64,000 bases of DNA from Caldanaerobius polysaccharolyticus DSM 13641 (GTDB taxonomy: Bacteria > Bacillota > Thermoanaerobacteria > Thermoanaerobacterales > Caldanaerobiaceae). Location: contig NZ_KE386494.1 in the NCBI RefSeq assembly GCF_000427425.1, positions 787,608 to 851,607 on the forward strand, written 5' to 3'. Below are positions 44,476 through 51,428 of the stretch, in pieces. The position numbers and the translations under genes are program-made. How positions within the stretch are numbered: the stretch's first letter is position 1; the number at the start of each line of letters is the position of its first letter. The notes beneath the pieces were generated by a model. That model had not been told where the DNA came from. It made no database searches and was given only the letters and a program-made list of their open reading frames with translations.

Positions 44476-45843
44476 CTAAACCTTAAAATCCTCCTCAATC
44501 ATAGCTCCTCCGCTTGACCTAAATTTCTTGCAAGCGCGCCATGAGGCGTACAGCAAAAGAACCAAGATGGGCAACGACGCATAGCCGTACACATCGCCTT
44601 TAAACGCCTCAAAAAGCCAGTATCTCAAGGGATTGCCCCCGTCGGTAAAGCTGCTCATAAGGCCATGATAGCCTTTTTCACCTGAAATCCCGTAAAAGCG
44701 CATAAGAGCTGTGAATAGTTCCGCCATTTTAGAGGAAATAAGGAGGTCCACTGCGACGATAGGCACGCCTAAAATCAAAGCCCTTATCACGTTGCTGTCA
44801 GTTGCCAAGATGACCATGGAAATGGTGGTCATGAGGTTGGTCAAATCTGCTAAAGGTATTATCCTGTTGCCTGGTATTATAAACGCCAAAGCTATGGATA
44901 TAGGTATAAGCAGCAATCCCGTAACCAGCACCGACGTATTGCCCATAAGCAACGCCGGATCTACACTTAAGTACAATCTACCTCTGCCCGGAAACTTCCT
45001 TTGCATAAAGTCCTTTATGCCTTCGGATATAGGATTTAAGCCCTCTACCAAAACCCCTGCCATAGCAGGTAATAACACCATCACCGCAGCCAAACATACC
45101 CCCAGCTGCAGAATCCCTTTTAAATCATAACCTGAAATAATACCTATGAAGTCTCCGATAACAAAACCTATGATAACAGGCTCTCCCAGCACCCCAAATT
45201 TCTTTTTAATAGTGTCCGGATTGGCATGGAGATCCTTGATATAAGGTATTTTATCCAAAAGGGCATTTCCTATAACGCCTACGGGGAAAAAGGTAACAGC
45301 AGATACAGTAGGCACCGATATGCCTTTAAAGCCAAACCGCTTTTCCACCAGTGGCGCAGTCCAGTCCGCCAGCTTTAAGGTTATAATCGCAATCACCGCT
45401 GTAGCCAATACAGCTACATAAAAACTACCCGTGGCTTTTTTCACCATCACACCCAATATAGCAAAATGCCAGTAATTCCAAATGTCCACGTCAATCGTCC
45501 TGGTTACATTAAAGTAAATCATGGCTATATTGATCAATAAAACCATAGGTATGGTGACCATACCTATATCAGAAGCCCAAGCCACTGCAGCCAAAGAAGG
45601 CCATCCGACGTCCATTACAGGATAATTTAAACTCCTCTGATTTATCAAATTATCGATTGCAGGACCTACATTAGTCACCAGAAAATCTATGACAATAAAA
45701 ATGCCAGCAAGGCCCACACCTAAGGTGAGGGATGATTTTAAAGCCTGGCCCGGCTTTATGGATATCATCAGGTCTATGGCGAAAATGACAATGGGAAGCA
45801 TTGCATACGCTTTAAAACTCAGTATGTATGATATTATACTCAT
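44476..45843 (-). CDS. PTS galactitol-type IIC permease
   Basis: 455 residues with about ten to twelve membrane segments, of the GatC/SgcC family: LGVGLAGIFIVIDFLVTNVG, VDVGWPSLAAVAWASDIG-like signature near residue 90, GEPVIIGFVIGDFIG and DGGNPLRYWLFE. The ATG at 45843 follows AAGGGG; a longer frame has none. No IIA or IIB gene is adjacent, so either they lie elsewhere or the protein is an orphan. Promoter TTGTAC-N17-TATAAT lies at 45879-45907. Confidence 0.88.
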   Translation of the reverse strand: MSIISYILSFKAYAMLPIVIFAIDLMISIKPGQALKSSLTLGVGLAGIFIVIDFLVTNVGPAIDNLINQRSLNYPVMDVGWPSLAAVAWASDIGMVTIPMVLLINIAMIYFNVTRTIDVDIWNYWHFAILGVMVKKATGSFYVAVLATAVIAIITLKLADWTAPLVEKRFGFKGISVPTVSAVTFFPVGVIGNALLDKIPYIKDLHANPDTIKKKFGVLGEPVIIGFVIGDFIGIISGYDLKGILQLGVCLAAVMVLLPAMAGVLVEGLNPISEGIKDFMQRKFPGRGRLYLSVDPALLMGNTSVLVTGLLLIPISIALAFIIPGNRIIPLADLTNLMTTISMVILATDSNVIRALILGVPIVAVDLLISSKMAELFTALMRFYGISGEKGYHGLMSSFTDGGNPLRYWLFEAFKGDVYGYASLPILVLLLYASWRACKKFRSSGGAMIEEDFKV

Positions 45844-45878
45844 CAAAATCCCCTTTCGATGTAACAACACTCCTCTCC

Positions 45879-45907
45879 ATTATACAATAGCTAACTATGG
45901 GGTACAA
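45879..45907 (-). promoter_or_regulatory. Promoter of the PTS IIC-isomerase unit
   Basis: On the minus strand TTGTAC (45907-45902), 17 bases, TATAAT (45884-45879). It starts at the very end of the upstream flavoprotein gene. Confidence 0.65.
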
Positions 45908-45910
45908 GAA

Positions 45911-46963
45911 TTACTTTCTCAACAACCTCGCCCCTAGCTGAAGCACATTGATGTTGGTATTATAAATCATATGTTTTATACCCGGTACTTTTAAAAACTT
46001 TATAAGCCTGTCAATTCCTTTATTGTCTAACTCATCTATATAATTCCTGAAAGCCGTAAAGGCGTCAATGGTTCTGACAAGGGGCTTAATCATTTTTTCA
46101 TAATCCTTTTTCTGCACAATAGCTATAGCTGCATATATGCCACTCAAAAGCCCCGCAAAAATGCCATACCCCAGTAGCGGATCCAGTAAACCTGCCGCAT
46201 TGCCCACAAAGTACATGTTATCGACCACATGGGTCGTACAGTACCCCACTGTTAGATCTTGTTCAAAAGTCTCAACTATGGGGTTGTTGAGCTTGATGGT
46301 CTTTAGAAAAAGATTCCAGTAATTTTCCATCTCCTTTTTGGTTGCATAAGGAACTACAAGTCCCAGCGTAGCCTTTTTGTCATCAAAGGGTATCATATAC
46401 CCATAGCCCGATTTAGCAAAATCGGTATCAACCCATATTGACATCGAACGCGGATTAAAGTCGCCTAGTATTACAGCGCCTTTTATAAAAGCAACTATGG
46501 CTTCCCTCCATATGCCCACGTCGTTGCTTATCATGTGATTACCTGACGCTACTACTACATAGTCGAACTCCTTGGCCAATACCTTGTAATCAGCATGGGT
46601 ATTAAAATTGACCTTAGATTTTACAAAGCGCCACAATTGCCTTTCCATAGAAGTTTCATCTTGTCCTCTCTGAAAAGTATAACCTAAATGTGCGCCCCTG
46701 ACCACGGCTTTATTCCGCGGACTGTACATAACTATTTCTTCTATTTTATTTAAAGGCAAGAGGGTTATGTCAAATTTATCTCTTATATACTGTAATTGAT
46801 CAGAAATAGGCCTGCTGCTAATCTGCAACATAGCCCCCGTATGTTGATGAAAATCTCCCACCGTAAAACGCCTTTCAAATATTACGGGATTTACTCCCAG
46901 CCTTTCCAGTTCGTAAGCGCAAGCAAGGCCAGATATCCCTGCACCTATAATCGCCACTTTCAT
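45911..46963 (-). CDS. FAD-dependent oxidoreductase, geranylgeranyl-reductase-like, copy 2
   Basis: 350 residues. The N-terminal FAD-binding Rossmann motif is VAIIGAGISGLACAYELERL. A second FAD motif is FVGNAAGLLDPLLGYGIFAG. The overall plan is that of the geranylgeranyl reductase/PHBH superfamily. The neighbouring gene encodes a paralogue with the same layout, sharing matching blocks (TGAMLQ vs VGAVLQ, FAKSGYGYMIPFDD vs YAKSGYAYLAPYDS), so this is a tandem duplication. The C-terminal helix (KGIDRLIKFLKVPGIKHMIY) is shared too. The substrate, possibly a lipid or isoprenoid, is unknown. Confidence 0.8.
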   Translation of the reverse strand: MKVAIIGAGISGLACAYELERLGVNPVIFERRFTVGDFHQHTGAMLQISSRPISDQLQYIRDKFDITLLPLNKIEEIVMYSPRNKAVVRGAHLGYTFQRGQDETSMERQLWRFVKSKVNFNTHADYKVLAKEFDYVVVASGNHMISNDVGIWREAIVAFIKGAVILGDFNPRSMSIWVDTDFAKSGYGYMIPFDDKKATLGLVVPYATKKEMENYWNLFLKTIKLNNPIVETFEQDLTVGYCTTHVVDNMYFVGNAAGLLDPLLGYGIFAGLLSGIYAAIAIVQKKDYEKMIKPLVRTIDAFTAFRNYIDELDNKGIDRLIKFLKVPGIKHMIYNTNINVLQLGARLLRK

Positions 46964-46976
46964 GCCATCACCGCTC

Positions 46977-48068
46977 TCACTTTAAAGGATTTCTACCCCA
47001 GAACCTGTTATAAACGTTGTCTACCAACCATGAAAGGTACCTAACTGCATTTATTCCCGTGCCGTATATCAATTTATTTAACCCTGGAAACCCCAGGAAC
47101 TTTATGATAAAATCGTAGCCCCTGTTGGTCATCCTGTCCAGTGCCTTTCTAAATACAAACATCTTATTAAACTCGCTCTTGATGTACAGGAGCTCTTTTT
47201 CGTAATCCTTCTCTTCGACAATACATTTAGCCGCAATGCAACCCGTCAGTATCGCGTGGTATTGTCCAAATCCAAGAAACGGCTCTAATACTCCTCCTGC
47301 ACTGCCTATAAAGTACACGTTCTCTACCACATGGGGATAAACATTGCCAGAACTATGTTGCATTAAAAAACCCTCGATTTTCTCGTGAGTGATATTTTCC
47401 ATATTCAAGAACAGCTGCCATCGTTCCTCTAATTCGTCCCTGCTTATGTAGGGTACCATCATTGCCACAATGGCCCTTCTAGAATCATAAGGGGCCAGAT
47501 AAGCGTACCCTGACTTAGCGTAAGCTGCATTCATCCACATTACAAGTGTATTGGGATCAAATTCCCCTACTACGATAGCTCCTTTAAGCCATGTTTCCAT
47601 CAAATCTTGCCAGCACCCATACTGTTTCGCAAAATAATTATTCCCTGTTGCCACCACCACATAATCAAATTCTTTCTTTAAAGGCTCCAGATCATCAATC
47701 TTTGTATTAAAGTTCACATTCGATTTTATGAGCCTGTACAGTTTGTTCTCCAGTGAATTCTCTTCTGGCCCCCTGATAAAAAGCCAGCCTAGATCGTTGC
47801 CTTTTATTACACTCCTCGCTGTAGGGCCGTTCATCACGATCCTATTTAAAACAGCCGTCGGCTGAACCGGTATATCAAATTTTACTTTTTCATACATGAT
47901 GGGATTAACCGTGGGTCTTGTTATGACCTGTAAAACCGCACCTACGTGGCTATAGCCACTTCCCACCGAAGATTGCGCCTCAAAAATAACAGGTTTTATG
48001 CCGTAGCTTTCCAGCTGATATGCGCAAACAAGTCCAGATATACCTGCTCCAACAATGGCTACTTTCAC
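46977..48068 (-). CDS. FAD-dependent oxidoreductase, geranylgeranyl-reductase-like, copy 1
   Basis: 363 residues, GTG start at 48068. The FAD motif is VAIVGAGISGLVCAYQLESY and the second motif FIGSAGGVLEPFLGFGQYHA. In the second motif the usual acidic residue after GxA is replaced (GGVLEP vs the common GDA), as also in copy 2. The downstream paralogue follows after 13 bases. The pair is preceded by a 27-codon membrane peptide gene, a CBO0543-type membrane protein and a ferritin-like protein, all on one strand. Confidence 0.8.
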   Translation of the reverse strand: MKVAIVGAGISGLVCAYQLESYGIKPVIFEAQSSVGSGYSHVGAVLQVITRPTVNPIMYEKVKFDIPVQPTAVLNRIVMNGPTARSVIKGNDLGWLFIRGPEENSLENKLYRLIKSNVNFNTKIDDLEPLKKEFDYVVVATGNNYFAKQYGCWQDLMETWLKGAIVVGEFDPNTLVMWMNAAYAKSGYAYLAPYDSRRAIVAMMVPYISRDELEERWQLFLNMENITHEKIEGFLMQHSSGNVYPHVVENVYFIGSAGGVLEPFLGFGQYHAILTGCIAAKCIVEEKDYEKELLYIKSEFNKMFVFRKALDRMTNRGYDFIIKFLGFPGLNKLIYGTGINAVRYLSWLVDNVYNRFWGRNPLK

Positions 48069-48072
48069 ATTA

Positions 48073-48156
48073 TCACCACTTTCTCAATTTTAACATACGG
48101 ACATATACGTATATCAGTATACTTATACCCACACCATAAGCTATAAATAGATACAT
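48073..48156 (-). CDS. 27-residue single-span membrane peptide, CcmD-like
   Basis: ATG at 48156, TGA at 48073-48075. The peptide reads MYLFIAYGVGISILIYVYVR and ends in a basic MLKLRKW tail. One membrane span followed by positive residues resembles the small CcmD-type proteins. GGAGAGG lies seven bases before the ATG, within the last codons of the CBO0543 gene, and the stop is four bases before the flavoprotein start, so it is embedded tightly in the operon. It is too short for usual gene calling. Coding status is inferred from ribosome site, spacing and hydrophobicity. Confidence 0.65.
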   Translation of the reverse strand: MYLFIAYGVGISILIYVYVRMLKLRKW

Positions 48157-48161
48157 CTTTA

Positions 48162-48608
48162 TTACCTCTCCATTTTAACAAAGTTTTCTCCTACCCATGA
48201 AATATTCATTAATACCACTATATCAACCCATAAACTGTATAGCTGATTCCAGTGCCTGTATTCCAGGTAGCCAAAAGAGAGCATAAGCCACTCCATAAGC
48301 ATAAAAAAACCTACCCACACAAATATATTTAAGAGCCTCATCCATCTGTTATCTGGGATGTTCTGCACTAATAATGTACCCATGGTAAAAACGGGTCCTA
48401 AGGTAAAAAAAATCGATCCACTCCCCAGCAGGTCTATTATATATCCTTTTGCCGTGTAGAGGTTCAAGCTTATAGAAATCCTATCGACGATAATCTGAAC
48501 TATAACCGCATATATACCCCCCAATATCCCTGGCCATAGTTTCTTCCAATCAGCACACAATATAAAAAGAATCCAGCTCAGCACAAATATTATGATCCAA
48601 CCCATCAT
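48162..48608 (-). CDS. CBO0543-type integral membrane protein
   Basis: 148 residues with four or five membrane segments, e.g. WIIIFVLSWILFILCADW and FVWVGFFMLMEWLMLSFGYL. The pattern with an ADWKKLWPG turn after the first span and HWNQLYSLW before the last fits the CBO0543 family, common in spore-forming Firmicutes and of unknown function. It overlaps the upstream ferritin-like gene by four bases and the ribosome site of the small peptide lies in its last codons. Confidence 0.75.
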   Translation of the reverse strand: MMGWIIIFVLSWILFILCADWKKLWPGILGGIYAVIVQIIVDRISISLNLYTAKGYIIDLLGSGSIFFTLGPVFTMGTLLVQNIPDNRWMRLLNIFVWVGFFMLMEWLMLSFGYLEYRHWNQLYSLWVDIVVLMNISWVGENFVKMER

Positions 48609-49060
48609 AACCCTTCTCTCGTCGAAAATACCTTATTTATTTCGGTGGGCTTTGACTCTATGGCTTCAATTTTCTGCTGAAGCATGGATATAGACTTCAT
48701 CTCTTCATCCCTGAACTGAGTCAACATTTCCCTTATATCAGGATTTGTTATCATTATGATGTGGTCGTTGTAAAAGGTCTGAAGCTTTATCACCTCTTTA
48801 ACGACATCCTGCATCAAATCCAGGGTGTCTAATGACATATTGGTTTTCACCAACGACGGCAGCTTTATCAACTTTCTTTTCTGCTTTATGCCATCCATGT
48901 GTTTTGATGCAATTCTACCGCACTCCTCTAGAATCCCTGAGATCATAGGGTCACCGATCTGATTGGCGTACTTCAAGCACTTATCCTTTAAAGTTTTCTC
49001 TTGTTTTTCCGCGTTGTTAAAGCAGCTGTATATGAGCTCCTGTTGTGTCAGTTTTTGCAT
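48605..49060 (-). CDS. Ferritin-like helical protein (spore-coat CotF/DUF2383-like)
   Basis: 151 residues from the ATG at 49060, seven bases after GGAGG. It is all-helical with four predicted helices: ELIYSCFNNAEKQEKTLKDK, ILEECGRIASKHMDGIKQKR, LMQDVVKEVIKLQTFYNDHI and MLTQFRDEEMKSISMLQQKI. The E-x-H type positions (EECGRIASKH, RDEEMKS) suggest a ferritin-like bundle, but a full di-metal site is not certain. It is the first gene of the flavoprotein operon and lies divergent to lysA. Confidence 0.6.
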   Translation of the reverse strand: MQKLTQQELIYSCFNNAEKQEKTLKDKCLKYANQIGDPMISGILEECGRIASKHMDGIKQKRKLIKLPSLVKTNMSLDTLDLMQDVVKEVIKLQTFYNDHIIMITNPDIREMLTQFRDEEMKSISMLQQKIEAIESKPTEINKVFSTREGL

Positions 49061-49095
49061 AAACACACCTCCGCTCTATCCGCTCTTATTTTCCC

Positions 49096-49124
49096 TTGAC
49101 ACAATGATTTTTATGCTGTAAAAT
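49096..49124 (+). promoter_or_regulatory. Promoter of the lysine riboswitch-lysA unit
   Basis: TTGACA at 49096-49101, 17 bases, TAAAAT at 49119-49124, about 30 bases before the riboswitch. Confidence 0.8.
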
Positions 49125-49157
49125 GAAAAAAACAAAACACCTCATCTTCCAGCAGTG

Positions 49158-49331
49158 AAGTAGAGGCGCGAAATTCATGAGTAAGCTGTAGAGCACGGGC
49201 TGCGATGAAGCAGCTGAAAGGGGATTTCGCCGAAGCGCAGGAAAAGCCCATTTCCTGTAGCTGGGCCTGCATCGAATAGGTGCAGGACTGTCACCGGCGG
49301 CATAAACCGGTGGAGAGCTATCTCGCGCATG
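49158..49331 (+). ncRNA. Lysine riboswitch (L box)
   Basis: Conserved L-box blocks appear in order: AAGTAGAGGCGC, GAGTAA, CTGAAAGGGGATTTCGCCGA, CTGGGCCTGCATCGAATAGG, GGACTGTCACCGG, then CCGGTGGAGAGCTATCTCGC. The order, spacing and the downstream lysA gene make the assignment firm. It senses lysine and turns off diaminopimelate decarboxylase. Confidence 0.96.
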
Positions 49332-49334
49332 GAA

Positions 49335-49374
49335 GGGAGGCAACTCCCTTAAATGCGCAAATATTTAAGGGAGT
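49335..49374 (+). promoter_or_regulatory. Expression platform of the lysine riboswitch (translational)
   Basis: Two mutually exclusive stems share ACTCCC. Stem A pairs GGGAG (49335-49339) with CTCCC (49344-49348). Stem B pairs ACTCCCTTAAAT (49343-49354) with ATTTAAGGGAGT (49363-49374), hiding the lysA ribosome site AAGGGAG. No T-run follows stem B, so control is probably of translation rather than termination. Confidence 0.7.
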
Positions 49375-49381
49375 GAAATAA

Positions 49382-50731
49382 GTGAGATTGCATGGCACTA
49401 TGAAGGTCAATTCTAGAAACCACCTGGAGATCGGTGGGTGTGATACTGTTCGATTAGCTAAAAAGTTCGGTACTCCTCTTTACGTCATCGACGAGCAGCT
49501 GGTACGTGAAACCTGCAGGAGATATTATAACTCCTTTGTGAAAAAACACGGCGGTGTGGTCTTATACGCTTCTAAAGCGTTTATGAACATGGCCATGGCC
49601 CGTTTAATTGACGAAGAAGGGTTAGGCCTTGATGTGGTATCAGGCGGTGAGATATACACAGCGCTTCAAGCAGATTTCCCCATGGAGAAGGTGTATTTTA
49701 ACGGCAACAATAAAAGCCCTGATGAGCTTATACTCGCCCTTAAATCAGGCGTCTCCCGCATCATAGTCGATAACTTTTATGAATTGGAAATCCTCAACTA
49801 TATAGCGGGAACGCTGGGTAAAAAGGCAGATATACTCATAAGGATAACACCAGGCATAGAAGCCCATACCCATGAGTATATAATGACAGGACAGCTGGAC
49901 TCCAAGTTCGGCTTTAACGTTCCCGATGGCCAGGCTATGAAAGCCATAAAAATGGCCATAAAAATGCCTAACCTGAATTTAAAAGGCATACACTGCCACA
50001 TAGGCTCTCAGATATTCGAAATGAATTCCTACAAGCGAGAAGTGGAAATAACCACCAGGTTTATAAAGCAAATAAAGGATGAGACAGGTTATGAAGTAGA
50101 AGAGCTGGATCTGGGTGGAGGATTTGGAGTCTATTACACCGAAGAAGATAACCCGTCTTCCATAGAGGATTACGCTGAGGTCGTGTTTGAGACGCTGGAA
50201 AAAATGGTAGAGGAGCTGGACATAATTAAACCCAGGGTCATCATCGAACCAGGGAGATCCATCATAGCCAATGCAGGTACGACCCTTTACACCGTCGGTG
50301 CCATCAAGGATATACCTGGCGTAAGGAAATACATCTCGGTGGATGGCGGCATGACCGATAATCCCCGATTGGCTTTATACGGTGCCAAATACGAGGCTGT
50401 CATTGCGAATAAGGTCTTTGAAGAAAACAGCGAAGTGGTATCTATTGCGGGAAAGTGCTGTGAATCCGGAGATATGCTAATATGGGATGTACGGCTTCCC
50501 CATGTGGTATCCGGCGACATAATCGCCGTCATGAGCACAGGTGCGTATAATTATTCCATGGCCAGCAACTACAACCGCCTTACCAAACCCGCTGTAGTAC
50601 TGGTAAAAGACGGTCGTGCTGACGTAATCGTAAAGCGCGAGACCTATGAAGATCTGTTGAGAAACGACGTGATTCCAGCCAGGCTGAGCAAAAAGTGTTT
50701 TGAAAATATCGGTGACGTAAGCGCTATATAA
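49382..50731 (+). CDS. lysA: Diaminopimelate decarboxylase
   Basis: 449 residues. The PLP lysine is in VVLYASKAFMNMAMARL; the barrel has GLDVVSGGEIYTAL, HCHIGSQIF, LDLGGGFGVYY and EPGRSIIANAGTTLYTV. The C-terminal domain has KCCESGDMLIWDV and GAYNYSMASNYN. It converts meso-diaminopimelate to lysine, the last step of the pathway, in the cytoplasm. The start is a GTG at 49382, following AGGGAG by eight bases. Regulated by the upstream lysine riboswitch. Confidence 0.97.
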   Translation: MRLHGTMKVNSRNHLEIGGCDTVRLAKKFGTPLYVIDEQLVRETCRRYYNSFVKKHGGVVLYASKAFMNMAMARLIDEEGLGLDVVSGGEIYTALQADFPMEKVYFNGNNKSPDELILALKSGVSRIIVDNFYELEILNYIAGTLGKKADILIRITPGIEAHTHEYIMTGQLDSKFGFNVPDGQAMKAIKMAIKMPNLNLKGIHCHIGSQIFEMNSYKREVEITTRFIKQIKDETGYEVEELDLGGGFGVYYTEEDNPSSIEDYAEVVFETLEKMVEELDIIKPRVIIEPGRSIIANAGTTLYTVGAIKDIPGVRKYISVDGGMTDNPRLALYGAKYEAVIANKVFEENSEVVSIAGKCCESGDMLIWDVRLPHVVSGDIIAVMSTGAYNYSMASNYNRLTKPAVVLVKDGRADVIVKRETYEDLLRNDVIPARLSKKCFENIGDVSAI

Positions 50732-50743
50732 AACCACAAAAAT

Positions 50744-50769
50744 AAAAGCCGGTCAAAAACCGGCTTTTT
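50744..50769. terminator. Bidirectional terminator between lysA and rplY
   Basis: AAAAGCCGGT pairs with ACCGGCTTTT around a five-base loop. T-runs lie on both strands. It serves the convergent lysA and rplY genes. Confidence 0.92.
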
Positions 50770-51361
50770 ATTGTTCTCCTTCAGGCTGGGGCTCTGTTTC
50801 TTCTACCTCACCAGCTCTGGGCACGATGACAGATAATACGATCTCCTCAGGTTCGTCTACGACCTTAACCCCTTTGGGCACGTTTAAGTCTGATACCTTA
50901 ATCACATCCCCCACGTCCATGCCAGATACGTCCACGGTAATCTCTTCAGGCAAGTCTTGCGCCCTGCACCTTACGGTTATCTCTCTGAGCTGATGCTGAA
51001 TGATGGCGCCTTTGCTCTCTATAATACCTGCTCCTTCAACTTTTATCGGAATCTCTGCCTCAATCTCTTCCTCCAGGGACACCTTCTGAAAATCCACGTG
51101 GATAATTTTGCCGTCCAAAGTCCCGTATTGCACTTCTTTTATTATCCCAGGTATGGTCTGTCCGTTCAGGATCAGATTTACAATAGCACTGTGTCCTTGT
51201 TCCCTATAGATTTCATAAAACTTTGACGCGTTAACCGCTATAGGCAAACTGTCAAGACCTTTCCCATAGACAACGGCGGGAATTAAGTTCTGCTGCCTTA
51301 ATTTTCTGGCAACACTTTTTCCTGCGCCCCTTGTCATTACCTCAAGATCGACAGTTTCCAT
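50768..51361 (-). CDS. rplY: Ribosomal protein L25, general stress (CTC) form
   Basis: 197 residues in two domains: the 5S-rRNA-binding L25 domain (SVARKLRQQNLIPAVVYGKG) and the TL5/CTC beta domain (IPIKVEGAGIIESKGAIIQH, ITVRCRAQDLPEEITVDVSG). The tail is acidic (EVEETEPQPEGEQ). The ATG at 51361 follows GGAG by about eight bases; the upstream ATG at 51370 is inside the ribosome site. The long form is typical of Gram-positive bacteria and Thermus. Confidence 0.95.
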   Translation of the reverse strand: METVDLEVMTRGAGKSVARKLRQQNLIPAVVYGKGLDSLPIAVNASKFYEIYREQGHSAIVNLILNGQTIPGIIKEVQYGTLDGKIIHVDFQKVSLEEEIEAEIPIKVEGAGIIESKGAIIQHQLREITVRCRAQDLPEEITVDVSGMDVGDVIKVSDLNVPKGVKVVDEPEEIVLSVIVPRAGEVEETEPQPEGEQ

Positions 51362-51428
51362 GCAAAACATCTCCTTTTATTATAGTTTTTTTGGAATTAT
51401 AACACAATATCGGTTAAATATCAAATCC

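Noticed and set aside
49086-49343. 85-codon minus-strand frame over the lysA leader
   Set aside because: It is antisense to a clear lysine riboswitch and has no ribosome site or protein similarity.
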